A DNA stretch of 64,000 nt from Nosema muscidifuracis (taxonomy: Eukaryota > Microsporidia > Nosematidae), in assembly GCA_028335825.1 (NCBI GenBank), contig JAIOKI010000020.1, forward strand, positions 310,001-374,000, written 5' to 3'. Shown piece after piece: positions 1 through 8,714 of this stretch (the first letter of the stretch is position 1; each line of letters starts with the position of its first letter). Both the position numbers and the translations under genes were made by a program. Under the pieces are notes generated by a model that was given only the letters and a program-made list of their open reading frames with translations, made no database searches and had not been told where the DNA came from.

Positions 1-2
1 TA

Positions 3-329
3 GCTAATGCTCTTAGAATCCCTCAGTATTATAGAGAACATTGCTTTCTATGTGAGGGAGAACAGGAAAATCTTGAACATTTCCTGTTAGATTGTCCATC
101 CTTATCTGAGACAAGATCTCTTTATGAGAACAAAATTACAGAGTTAAATTCTTTAACTCTGACAAAAGTAGAACGAGTTAAGATGATCATTGGTAATATC
201 AATGACATCAAGACTTCACCAACAGGAAGAAAAGCTCTACTTGTAAGAGTAGAATTTCTTGATAAAATGATAGTACAAAGATATATCATTGTACAACAAA
301 AGAGTAGACTTCATGTCTCATCAGAGTAA
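3..329 (+). CDS. LINE ORF2 C-terminal fragment (subfamily A)
   Basis: This is the last 108 codons of a LINE ORF2, open from the window edge to a TAA. It holds the C-terminal zinc knuckle HCFLCEGEQENLEHFLLDC (C-x2-C, H, C pattern) found after the reverse transcriptase in many APE-type LINEs. It matches the C-terminus of the ORF2 at 2182-5892 almost perfectly. No start codon is visible because the rest lies outside the window. Confidence 0.85.
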   Translation, partial: ANALRIPQYYREHCFLCEGEQENLEHFLLDCPSLSETRSLYENKITELNSLTLTKVERVKMIIGNINDIKTSPTGRKALLVRVEFLDKMIVQRYIIVQQKSRLHVSSE

Positions 330-483
330 AATCTGATACAAAAGTAGCTAATTTATTAGCAACAAAAGAATTAAATTCTGACCTGGGAGGGGTTTGGCTT
401 AAAGCTGCATATTATGCCGTAGCATTCCGCTGAACTGAGTTGTGTTCTTAAATGGTGTATTGAACCAGGCGATAACCCAAAAT

Positions 484-535
484 CCTGCTGAACGCAGGTC
501 TCAGTCATTATGACTGAAGGATTTTAATTAATCCT
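484..535 (+). other. Three-hairpin structure in LINE 3' UTR (subfamily A)
   Basis: Three consecutive hairpins can be read: 484-488/494-498 (CCTGC/GCAGG), 502-507/511-516 (CAGTCA/TGACTG) and 518-523/530-535 (AGGATT/AATCCT). The same three-hairpin layout recurs with different arm sequences in the other copies at 1122-1171 and 6507-6556. The likely role is recognition of the element RNA by its own reverse transcriptase, which is known for several LINE families. That role is inferred here. Confidence 0.6.
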
Positions 536-675
536 AAGGGGTTCCCAATCTTCCTACAAGCAAGACCTTTATGGTATGCTGGTGTGTGTCACATAATATT
601 GGATGTAGAGGTTTTTACTTGCTGTGTGGCTTTTCTCTCTTATTTCAATAAATCATTTTATTTTTTTATTTTTAA

Positions 676-969
676 CATTGCTTTCTATGTGATGGACCTC
701 AAGAAAATATAGAACACTTTCTGATAGAGTGCCCCCTCTTAAGTGAGATCAGGTTCTCTTTTGAAAAGAATTTGCCGATATTGAAGTGTTCTAGAACAAC
801 TAACCAGGATAAAGTAAAATTAATTCTTGGTAATAAGGACGGATTAAGAAATAATCCATATAAAATTAAAGAGCTCTGTTGCATCATAGAATTCTTAGAT
901 AGAATGGTTATATCTAGAGCTATTATATTTCATAATAGACTCAAAGAACTTAATCAAAGTACAAGATAA
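676..969 (+). CDS. LINE ORF2 C-terminal fragment (subfamily B)
   Basis: An open frame of 97 codons from the truncation point to TAA. It starts with the zinc knuckle HCFLCDGPQENIEHFLIEC and continues into a tail similar to subfamily A (LDRMVISRAIIFHNR against LDKMIVQRYIIVQQK). There is no start codon, as expected of a 5'-truncated insertion. It is not likely to be expressed as a protein. Confidence 0.8.
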   Translation, partial: HCFLCDGPQENIEHFLIECPLLSEIRFSFEKNLPILKCSRTTNQDKVKLILGNKDGLRNNPYKIKELCCIIEFLDRMVISRAIIFHNRLKELNQSTR

Positions 970-1121
970 TTCAGTAATGAAAGAAAATGTGTTAATTTAT
1001 TAACAGAAAGATTTTTATTTTTAGACCTAGGAGAGGTCGGGCATGATACTGTATGCTGTATTACTTTCGCTGGACTGAGTTGTGTTCTTAATTGGTGTAT
1101 TGAGCCAGGCGATACGTTCCT

Positions 1122-1171
1122 ACCTGTCTCTTGACAGGTTATAGCCTTCATGGCTATGACTTTAAGTAGTC
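1122..1171 (+). other. Three-hairpin structure in LINE 3' UTR (subfamily B)
   Basis: Hairpins at 1122-1128/1133-1139 (ACCTGTC/GACAGGT), 1141-1146/1152-1157 (ATAGCC/GGCTAT) and 1158-1161/1168-1171 (GACT/AGTC). They sit at the same place as in subfamily A but use different bases on both arms. This is the pattern expected if pairing, rather than sequence, is conserved. Confidence 0.6.
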
Positions 1172-1376
1172 CTAAGGGAACGATATTTTCTCCTATAAGC
1201 AAGGCCGTTGAGGTATGCTGGCGCTGTGTGCGCAATATTGATGTTTGTTTTCTCAGTGAAGATTTTGGTGGCCGGGTGGTTTTTCTTCTATACTGATTTT
1301 AATTTTCCAATAAATATTTTTATTTTTTTTTTACCACAAAGCGACTGACATCTTAATTGAGTCTGTAGAGTCCTTT

Positions 1377-2192
1377 GTGGAAACAATAAAAGAGGAACAA
1401 ATTTCTAAGTTGCATAACTTGCAAGAGACTAAGAAAAATGTTGTACTCAACAAAAGGGAGAAGTCGAAACGCTTCACAAATAAAAACTACCCTAAGGTTG
1501 GCAAGCCGAAGGATGTTCTAAAAGTTCCCAGTAAAACCACTAAGGGAAGTGTGGTATCACACAAACAAAAGAAAAATCTCTTAAGGAGACTTAGAGAAGA
1601 CTCAGCTCATAAAAAAGTTGAAATAAAAAATTTTATTGCCCCTAAAATGAAGGACAATAGAGACAAAAAGCCAGTAAAGAAGAATACTGGAGAAAAATGG
1701 ACAGATAAGCTGTCTAGAGAAGAACTCCTCAAAATCATGCTTGAGGGGAAGAAACCAGCCGAAAATAAGTATCGGCTGGTTACAATGGAAGGTCTACCAT
1801 CAGGAGAGGGCCATAAAAATTTAGCTGTCTGGGCTAAGATACTAGGTGTTAAGGAATCAGATATTCCTTACATAAAAGATGTCAGTGGGAAGACGATCCT
1901 TTTAGTAAGATATGAAGCTGTTCTGAGAGTGGCAGACAGTCTTTGTAGAATTGCTGAGGGAGTCAGATGCCTGTCTGAGCCAAATGCCTTGAGACAGTTC
2001 TTGTCTTATAATAAAGATAAAATAGTAGCAGATCTTGCTGTTATTAAAAAAAGCTGGAAGTCTTTTGTTCCTCTGCAAAAGTCTATAAAAGTTATAGTAC
2101 GATGTCTTAATAATTTGGAGACAAGTATGTTAAAAAAGTTTGCTTTAGATGATGAAGCTATAAAAGATATTCTGGAGGCTAATGGTCCCTGA
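1377..2192 (+). CDS. LINE ORF1 protein, 5'-incomplete
   Basis: A basic protein of at least 271 residues. The first 120 residues are lysine-rich. A more ordered half follows from about residue 125 (YRLVTMEGLPSGEG onward). I see no CCHC knuckle or clear RRM, so its RNA-binding class is unknown. The listed start is a GTG at 1377. The frame stays open upstream to about 1332 with no ATG, so this copy has probably lost its true start. The stop lies 11 bases inside ORF2 (shared ATGGTCCCTGA), a layout compatible with coupled re-initiation. Confidence 0.7.
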   Translation: METIKEEQISKLHNLQETKKNVVLNKREKSKRFTNKNYPKVGKPKDVLKVPSKTTKGSVVSHKQKKNLLRRLREDSAHKKVEIKNFIAPKMKDNRDKKPVKKNTGEKWTDKLSREELLKIMLEGKKPAENKYRLVTMEGLPSGEGHKNLAVWAKILGVKESDIPYIKDVSGKTILLVRYEAVLRVADSLCRIAEGVRCLSEPNALRQFLSYNKDKIVADLAVIKKSWKSFVPLQKSIKVIVRCLNNLETSMLKKFALDDEAIKDILEANGP

Positions 2193-5100
2193 AAATAAAA
2201 TTCTAAATATTGATTTATTACGATTCACTCTAAGGAATCAAAAAACTTCTTTATTTAAGCTTCTTAGAAGCAACAAAAGTATTTGTATTGATTTAAGTTA
2301 CAAACTTATTAAAATCAAAAGTAAATGTCATTCGAGATCCCTCGGAGTAAAATCTTTAAATTATAATGTAATGTTTAATTTAAGAAAAAAGATCAAGCTT
2401 AACAGCTTACAAAAGAAGCTCTGCTTAGTAAAGGCCTTGGCAAGCCATATTAAGATTCCAGAGTTACAAAAGAAACTTACAAGAGTTAATCCAGTTTTAG
2501 ATAACTGTATTGTAGGTAGTAAAAGACATCGCAGACGTGATACAACATTTACTTTCTTTGCTGTAAAGAAAGTACAAAAAGACAACTTTATTAATGCATT
2601 AAAGCAGTTAAACATTAATGTGTTAAAAGAAAAACCAGCTAAGTTTAAGCAGGTACAAAAGTTAAAGACTCTTGACAAAGTTAAGCTTTGTAGTCTTAAT
2701 ATAAATCATCTTTATGGGAAGAAGGAAGACTTAGAGATCCTTTTGAAAGTAGAGAAACCATCAATTTTATGTCTACAAGAAACATGGAAGAAATCCACTT
2801 TTATTGGAAGACTAGAAAAGTATATGGTAGTGGAAACACCTGCCATAGGTAAAAATAAACCAGGTTTAATGACCTTGGTAAGAAAAAGTGGAGCAGTGAG
2901 ATGTTCTAAAAAAGGTAATGATGACAACATCCTACAAACGGTTGTTGAATTCAAAACAAGTACAGGATGGACAAAGATACTAGTTATCAATGTCTATGTG
3001 CCACAAGATAGAGAGCTTAAGCAATTAACTCTCATAAAATTAATCAACCTTCTTAATATTGAGAAGAATAAAAGATCCTACAAGGAGATTATAGTAATGG
3101 GAGATATGAATTGTAAAGATTCAACTCTCAAACAAAAGCTTGTTGCTGGAGGTTTAAATCCTCTTATCAACTACAATAGAGTATCAGGAACTAGAATCCT
3201 GAGTAATGGTAAAGTCTCAAAAAGACGTATTGATACGATCTTTAGAGTCTTAAAGCAAGACAGTGAGAAGGTTACTATCTCACAAAGATGGGCTGTAGGA
3301 GATCATCTACTACTTAGAAGATATATAACTCTTCCTTCTCCAGTAGTAGAGACATCTTTTACATATAACAGAAAGAAGATGCAAGATCCTCTTATTGAAG
3401 AGAAATTGAGTCAGCTTTTGAATAGGAAACTATTCACAATAGAAGAACTCCCAAGAGTTTTAAAAGAAGTATGTACAACTGAGAAGGTGTACGATAAAGT
3501 TAAGGTAAGAAAAGGATTACCTATTAAATGGAAGCACATTAATGTGTATAAAAGATTTAGACTTGTCACAAAGCGAGTACTAAAACAATGGAATGATGTA
3601 AATGCTTTTAGGTATTTGACATTAAAAAAAGAAGTTGAGGAAACAAGAGTGAAGGTTCGGCGAGAACGAGCTAATCTCTGGGCCTTTAATGGCATAAACC
3701 TCTATAAAAGTAATCGCTCTAGAGATTTCTGGAAGTGGCTAAAGGGTATGTCTAACACATCAGTTAGACTAGACAATGTTTGTCTTCAAGACGAGGAGGG
3801 CATAGCTCACAATGAGCAACAAAAGAAGCTAGAAATAGCTAACAAATTTTATGCTAAATTAGCAACATCAACTGTAGATAGTGACTCTATATACAACAAA
3901 AGTCTTTTAAAAGAGCCTCCTGATGACGTCACAATGGAGGAATTAATAAAAGCTACAAATAATTGTGGCAATAACAAAGCAGCCGGTCCGGATGAAATTC
4001 CAACTGAGCTATACAAGGTACTACTTAGGCCTAGTCTAGTAGATAAAAAGCTGCCCTCATTCCTGGTGGATGAGATCAACAAATTTATAACAGGTGCCAG
4101 CCCACCTGTTTATTGGAGTGCTGCTGATATGGTATGCCTCCATAAAAAGGGAGATGAAACAGATATCAACAACTATAGAGGTATTGCACTGATTAATACA
4201 ATCAGTAAAATATACCTAAAAATAATCAATGATAGACTTACACAGTTTGTCGATACAAATAACATTCTTTCTCCTTATCAGGCTGGATTTAGAGCAGGAG
4301 AAGAATGTATGAACCAGGTAGCAACTTTATTAGAAGTTGTTAAAAGAAGAGAATTTCGAAGTCTGAAGACATATCTGTGCTTCATAGACTTCGAAAAAGC
4401 TTATGATAATGTTAGCCATGAGCTATTATTTAATAAGCTACAAAAGTATTGTATACCAGAATATCTGATAAATACATTGAAAGATATATATGGTAACACA
4501 CAAATGAGAATCCGCATAGGTGGAGATACAAGCAGTGGCTATAGCTACAGAAAAGGTGTGAGACAAGGATGCCCTTGTTCTCCAATGTTGTTCAATCTGT
4601 TTATTAATGACATTTTTGATGACATGACAAAAGTGATTGTACCTCGATCAACAATAGCAATACCAGGACTGATGTTTGCAGATGACATTGTTGTCTTTGG
4701 TGATTCAAAAAATGATTTGGAACTAAAAATTCAACAAATCAGTAAATGGGCAGTTGACAATCAAATGAAAGTTAACTGTAACAAAAGTGGTATTCTCGTA
4801 TGGAATACCAATACAAGCTATGAGTCAGAAGATATCTCTATAGATATTGACTTTGGAAAGATCTGTGAAGTCACAGAATACAGGTATTTGGGTGTTTTGA
4901 TTAAAAAAAGCACCCTCGAAGATCATCTTGTAAAAGATGGAGCCTTTAGAGGCAAAAAAGCATTAGAAGCATTGAAACCAAAGCTTCTTAACAAGAGTAT
5001 ATGTATTCCGTTCAAGGGAATACTAATAAAGAATGTACTAGTACCTGCACTCATGTACGGTAGTGAGTTATGGGGAATGTCTAGTACAAGATCAGGGAGA

Positions 5101-5892
5101 ATCAGTAGGATTCTCAGAAAAGCTGTCCGGATGATATTCTGGACAAAAATAGTTCCATTAGATAGGATAATGGATGAGTTCTGTATTAACAGGATTCAAA
5201 TACAAGCAGCTCTAAATCGCTTTAGAGCATTAAGGAAGTGGAAACACAACAAAACTATAATCTCGGAATTTGTAGAACAAGTTCCAAGAGCCAAAAAGAC
5301 TACATGGAGTTCAAGAACTCGACGGTGGTGTAAAAGATATGTCGGACACGACTATGAAAGTATTGACTACAAAGTAGCCAAACAAAGAATAATAGAGGTA
5401 TTGAAAGGTAGGAGATCCTATAATACTACCATAGCATCCTCACTAGCAGCACAGTATGGTATATTTGAGTCTCAACTCAAGTACATACTAACACAAATAA
5501 ATAAGAGACAGATAAGGAATTACACTAAAATAAGATGTAATTTAATTAGATGGTCTTCTGCGTTAGCTAATGCTCTTAGAATCCCTCAGTATTATAGAGA
5601 ACATTGCTTTCTATGTGAGGGAGAACAGGAAAATCTTGAACATTTCCTGTTAGATTGTCCATCCTTATCTGAGACAAGATCTCTTTATGAGAACAAAATT
5701 ACAGAGTTAAATTCTTTAACTCTGACAAAAGTAGAACGAGTTAAGATGATCATTGGTAATATCAATGACATCAAGACTTCACCAACAGGAAGAAAAGCTC
5801 TACTTGTAAGAGTAGAATTTCTTGATAAAATGATAGTACAAAGATATATCATTGTACAACAAAAGAGTAGACTTCATGTCTCATCAGAGTAA
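2182..5892 (+). CDS. LINE ORF2: APE endonuclease and reverse transcriptase
   Basis: A 1236-residue polyprotein that nicks target DNA and copies the element RNA. Residues 1-165 are basic and unassigned. The APE endonuclease spans about 167-390 with LCSLNINHLYG, CLQETW, VMGDMNCKD, RRIDTIF and GDH motifs. The reverse transcriptase spans about 590-900 with AAGPDEIPTELYK, YRGIALINTISKIY, FIDFEKAYDNVSH, GVRQGCPCSPMLFNLFIND, FADD (832-835, catalytic) and YRYLGV. A zinc knuckle begins at about residue 1141. There is no RNase H domain. The frame overlaps ORF1 by 11 bases in the +1 register. All catalytic motifs look intact, unlike the flanking copies. Confidence 0.93.
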   Translation: MVPENKILNIDLLRFTLRNQKTSLFKLLRSNKSICIDLSYKLIKIKSKCHSRSLGVKSLNYNVMFNLRKKIKLNSLQKKLCLVKALASHIKIPELQKKLTRVNPVLDNCIVGSKRHRRRDTTFTFFAVKKVQKDNFINALKQLNINVLKEKPAKFKQVQKLKTLDKVKLCSLNINHLYGKKEDLEILLKVEKPSILCLQETWKKSTFIGRLEKYMVVETPAIGKNKPGLMTLVRKSGAVRCSKKGNDDNILQTVVEFKTSTGWTKILVINVYVPQDRELKQLTLIKLINLLNIEKNKRSYKEIIVMGDMNCKDSTLKQKLVAGGLNPLINYNRVSGTRILSNGKVSKRRIDTIFRVLKQDSEKVTISQRWAVGDHLLLRRYITLPSPVVETSFTYNRKKMQDPLIEEKLSQLLNRKLFTIEELPRVLKEVCTTEKVYDKVKVRKGLPIKWKHINVYKRFRLVTKRVLKQWNDVNAFRYLTLKKEVEETRVKVRRERANLWAFNGINLYKSNRSRDFWKWLKGMSNTSVRLDNVCLQDEEGIAHNEQQKKLEIANKFYAKLATSTVDSDSIYNKSLLKEPPDDVTMEELIKATNNCGNNKAAGPDEIPTELYKVLLRPSLVDKKLPSFLVDEINKFITGASPPVYWSAADMVCLHKKGDETDINNYRGIALINTISKIYLKIINDRLTQFVDTNNILSPYQAGFRAGEECMNQVATLLEVVKRREFRSLKTYLCFIDFEKAYDNVSHELLFNKLQKYCIPEYLINTLKDIYGNTQMRIRIGGDTSSGYSYRKGVRQGCPCSPMLFNLFINDIFDDMTKVIVPRSTIAIPGLMFADDIVVFGDSKNDLELKIQQISKWAVDNQMKVNCNKSGILVWNTNTSYESEDISIDIDFGKICEVTEYRYLGVLIKKSTLEDHLVKDGAFRGKKALEALKPKLLNKSICIPFKGILIKNVLVPALMYGSELWGMSSTRSGRISRILRKAVRMIFWTKIVPLDRIMDEFCINRIQIQAALNRFRALRKWKHNKTIISEFVEQVPRAKKTTWSSRTRRWCKRYVGHDYESIDYKVAKQRIIEVLKGRRSYNTTIASSLAAQYGIFESQLKYILTQINKRQIRNYTKIRCNLIRWSSALANALRIPQYYREHCFLCEGEQENLEHFLLDCPSLSETRSLYENKITELNSLTLTKVERVKMIIGNINDIKTSPTGRKALLVRVEFLDKMIVQRYIIVQQKSRLHVSSE

Positions 5893-6240
5893 AATCTGAT
5901 ACAAAAGTAGCTAATTTATTAGCAACAAAAGAATTAAATTCTGACCTGGGAGGGGTTTGGCTTAAAGCTGCATATTATGCCGTAGCATTCCGCTGAACTG
6001 AGTTGTGTTCTTAAATGGTGTATTGAACCAGGCGATAACCCAAAATCCTGCTGAACGCAGGTCTCAGTCATTATGACTGAAGGATTTTAATTAATCCTAA
6101 GGGGTTCCCAATCTTCCTACAAGCAAGGCCTTCATTGTATGCTGGTGTGTGTCACCAAATATTGGATGTAGAAGTTTTTACTTGCCGTGTGGCTTTTCTT
6201 TCTTATCTCAATAAATTATTTTATTTTATTTTTTTTTTTA

Positions 6241-6720
6241 TCAATAATTCAAAGAAAAATGAAGGAGCTTAATCAAACAAATATTGAATGATATGACAAT
6301 TCTGTAGATTAAAAACATCCGGAAATGGAAGAAAGTGGTTAGAGCTTCTCTAACAAGAAAGTCTTGCTCGAAAGAGCAAGTTTGTATATAAAAACAACTT
6401 TTAACCTGGGAGAGGTTGGGCAAGATGCTGATGCCGTATCATTTTCGCTGAACTGAGTTTTGTTCTTAATTGGTATATTGAGCCAGGCGTGTCTGTTCTA
6501 ACAAGCCTGCTTTGAGCAGTGTCTTAAGCCTCCTTGGCTAAGGATTTTAAGTAGTCCTAAGGGAACGATATTTTCTCCTATAAGCGAGGCCGTAAAGGTA
6601 TGCTGGCGCTGTGTGCGCAATATTGATGTTTTAGTTTTACAGCGGAGTTTTTGGTGGCTTGGTAGCTTTTCTTCTATTGCTGATTTCCTTTTTTGACAAT
6701 AAATATTTTTATATTTTTTT
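6241..6720 (+). mobile_element. 5'-truncated LINE, subfamily B-like, 3' UTR only
   Basis: It begins in the T-rich tail of the full-length element and starts near the end of the ORF2 region (similar to bases 940-970 of the subfamily B copy), then runs through the whole 3' UTR to a T-rich tail. It differs from the copy at 674-1331 throughout, so it is an independent and older insertion or a third subfamily. Its hairpins lie at 6507-6511/6515-6519, 6524-6530/6536-6541 (one bulged base) and 6542-6556. Confidence 0.8.
6507..6556 (+). other. Three-hairpin structure in LINE 3' UTR (third version)
   Basis: CTGCT/AGCAG, TTAGCC/GGCTAA (with one bulged A) and AGGA/TCCT pair in the same order as in the other copies. 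The second hairpin has a third set of complementary arms, which strengthens the covariation argument. Confidence 0.5.
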
Positions 6721-7096
6721 AGACTTCATGTCTCATCAGAGTAAATCTGATACAAAAGTAGCTAATTTATTATAGCAACAAAAGAATTAAATTCTGACCT
6801 GGGAGGGGTTTGGCTTAAAGCTGCATATTATGCCGTAGCATTCCGCTGAACTGAGTTGTGTTCTTAAATGGTGTATTGAACCAGGCGATAACCCAAAATC
6901 CTGCTGAACGCGGGTCTCAGTCATTATGACTGAAGGATTTTAACTAATCCTAAGGGGTTCCCAATCTTCCTACAAGCAAGGCCTTTATGGTATGATGGTG
7001 TGTGTCACCAAATATTGGATGTAGAAGTTTTTACTTGCTGTGTGGCTTTTCTTTCTTATCTCAATAAATTATTTTATTTTATTTTTTTTTTTTTTT
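6721..7096 (+). mobile_element. 5'-truncated LINE, subfamily A, 3' UTR only
   Basis: It starts within the last ORF2 codons of subfamily A (equivalent to base 5868) and runs to the T-rich tail. It is nearly identical to 5868-6240. One change in the first hairpin (GCAGG to GCGGG) turns an A-T pair into a G-T wobble, so pairing is kept. Confidence 0.85.
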
Positions 7097-7165
7097 AGAA
7101 GTTTTTACTTGCTGTGTGGCTTTTCTCTCTTATCTCATAAATTATTTTATTTTTTATTTTTATTC
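7097..7165 (+). mobile_element. Extreme 3' tail of a LINE, subfamily A
   Basis: About 65 bases matching the last part of the subfamily A 3' UTR (AGAAGTTTTTACTTGCTG onward) and its T-rich tail. It follows directly on the tail of the previous copy. It is the right-hand end of the array. Unique sequence follows. Confidence 0.8.
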
Positions 7166-7607
7166 TTCAATTGTTTACATTTTTGAATATTTCTAGACAG
7201 CTTCCATTTTCAATTTAATTATGTATTTGTTTATGATCATGACATAATAAAATTGAAAGGAAAACGTAGTGATATGATTAAATTCAGAACTATATTTGTT
7301 AGAAATGAACTGCAGAAATATTCTGTATCGTCTTAAAATTTTTTTCTTTGTGAGGGGGTTATAAGCTACTATATTCAAAATCACATCACATTACGCTCTC
7401 AATTGATCGTTACATTAAATGTGAATCTTCAAGCGTTGCTTAATGACTATTCCACCTGAAAGTCATGGTTCTAACCTACGCTGATGCTCGTTGCTTTTAT
7501 AATGTTTGAGTATTTTGAATTATTGAAGATATTTTTTTATCTTTTTTAAACGTATAATAGAGATAATATTATTTCTTAACAGTTAAAATTTTTTTATATC
7601 CCTATTT
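7166..7607. other. Spacer between LINE array and OLA1; possible folded RNA
   Basis: No protein gene is seen. The stretch 7432-7482 is less AT-biased than its surroundings and can fold into a branched shape. An outer stem AGCGT/ACGCT (7432-7436/7478-7482) encloses ATGACT/AGTCAT (7443-7448/7461-7466) and a small GGT/ACC hairpin. It does not fit a tRNA. The last 20 bases carry the CCC signal of OLA1. Confidence 0.3.
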
Positions 7608-8714
7608 ATGGCTGCGCAATTCACTAGATCAACAAAATCAAATAATTTAACTGTCGGTATAGTCGGATTACCAAACACAGGAAAAAGTACTTTATTCAAT
7701 TTTCTTACACGTAACTCAGTACCAGCAGAAAATTATCCATTTTGTACTATAGATCCTTCTTTCGGTAAAGTCGAGATTGATGATGTTAGATGCGATAATC
7801 TAGTTAAAATATGCAGACCAAAGAATATTGTAAAGGCTTGCTTGAATGTTACCGATATAGCTGGACTTGTTAAGGGAGCTAGTGAGGGAGTAGGTCTTGG
7901 TAACTGTTTTTTAAACCATATAAGATGTGTTGATGCTATTTTCCATGTTGTTCGTTGCTTTGAGAATCCTGAGATATTGCATGTAGAAGATACAGTTGAT
8001 CCTCTTAGAGATGTTAAAGTAGTAAACGATGAGCTTCGTAAAAAAGATCTTGAAACTTTGACTAAACACTATGAGAGAATGATAAAAGATAGCAGGGGTA
8101 AGCCATTGGATAAGAAATTAAAAGATAGATTATCACTTGTAGAAAGATTGCTAAAAATTTTAGAATCATCGTGGGTTAATGAACATGATTATAGTGATGA
8201 AGAGGTATCTTATATAAGCACTCTCGATTTATTGACTACTAAGAATGTTGTATATTTAGCTAATGTTAGTGAAGAAGAATATGAAAAAAAAAGAATTAAC
8301 AAACATTTAAAAGCTCTACTTTCATTCACACGTAATGTTATTGTATTCAGTGCTGTGTATGAACATACGAGCACAGCACGTACTCCATTTATCAATAAGC
8401 TTGTTAAGAAAGGTTATGAATTATTAGATCTTATTAATTTCTTTACTGTTGGTAAAGATGAAGTAAGAAGTTGGACTATTAGACGTGGAATAACAGCTCC
8501 ACAGGCTGGTGCAGTTATTCACAGCGATTTTATGAATTATTTTATTATGGCTGAGGTTTGTTCATATGATGATATAATTGAGTTAGGTAGTGAAGCAGAA
8601 GTAAAAAAACAAGGAAAGTATCATCAAAGAGGTAAACAGTATATTGTCAATGATGGAGATATTATGTTATTTAAGCATAACCCACCAACATCAAAACTTA
8701 AAAAGAAGAAATAA
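7608..8714 (+). CDS. OLA1: Obg-like ATPase 1 (OLA1/YchF family)
   Basis: A 368-residue P-loop NTPase of the YchF/OLA1 family, a cytosolic ribosome-associated ATPase of the TRAFAC class implicated in translation and stress responses. The P-loop GLPNTGKST is at residues 20-28 and the G3-type DIAGLVKGASEGVGLGN at about 88-105. The base-recognition motif is NVSE rather than NKxD, the family hallmark for ATP preference. The C-terminal TGS-like domain is clear (FFTVGKDEVRSWTIRRG, then QRGKQYIVNDGDIM). It is slightly shorter than the usual 390 or so residues. ATG at 7608 follows a CCC signal by five bases. Confidence 0.95.
   Translation: MAAQFTRSTKSNNLTVGIVGLPNTGKSTLFNFLTRNSVPAENYPFCTIDPSFGKVEIDDVRCDNLVKICRPKNIVKACLNVTDIAGLVKGASEGVGLGNCFLNHIRCVDAIFHVVRCFENPEILHVEDTVDPLRDVKVVNDELRKKDLETLTKHYERMIKDSRGKPLDKKLKDRLSLVERLLKILESSWVNEHDYSDEEVSYISTLDLLTTKNVVYLANVSEEEYEKKRINKHLKALLSFTRNVIVFSAVYEHTSTARTPFINKLVKKGYELLDLINFFTVGKDEVRSWTIRRGITAPQAGAVIHSDFMNYFIMAEVCSYDDIIELGSEAEVKKQGKYHQRGKQYIVNDGDIMLFKHNPPTSKLKKKK

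Larger units (their letters stand above)
1..673 (+). mobile_element. LINE subfamily A, 3' end (cut by window edge)
   Basis: This is the 3' end of a second copy of the element at 1332-6240. Base 1 corresponds to base 5564 of that element. The two copies are almost identical through the coding part and most of the 3' UTR, and they differ mainly in the last 150 bases. The copy ends with AATAAA and a T-rich tail. Near identity implies recent copying. The part left of the window is unseen, so its full length is unknown. Confidence 0.9.
674..1331 (+). mobile_element. 5'-truncated LINE, subfamily B
   Basis: A related but clearly diverged LINE copy, truncated at its 5' end just before the zinc knuckle. 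It begins exactly in the T-rich tail of the preceding copy and has its own 3' UTR and T-rich tail. The 3' UTR keeps the landmarks of subfamily A (GACCT.GGAG, TGAG/TGAACCAGGC, CTAAGGG, GTATGCTGG) with many substitutions between them. Confidence 0.85.
1332..6240 (+). mobile_element. Nearly full-length APE-type LINE, subfamily A
   Basis: The most complete LINE of the array: ORF1, an overlapping ORF2, a 3' UTR of about 340 bases with hairpins, AATAAA and a T-rich tail. It starts directly after the T-rich tail of the subfamily B copy. ORF1 is open to the junction with no in-frame ATG, so a short 5' piece is probably missing. ORF2 has no visible lesion, so the copy could still supply enzyme. APE endonuclease plus a C-terminal knuckle excludes the R2/R4/CRE clades. 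The exact clade needs a tree. Confidence 0.9.

Noticed and set aside
385-600. Self-cleaving ribozyme in the LINE 3' UTR
   Set aside because: No hammerhead core (CTGATGA with GAAAC) and no double-pseudoknot layout that I can trace. The hairpins are better explained as a recognition element.
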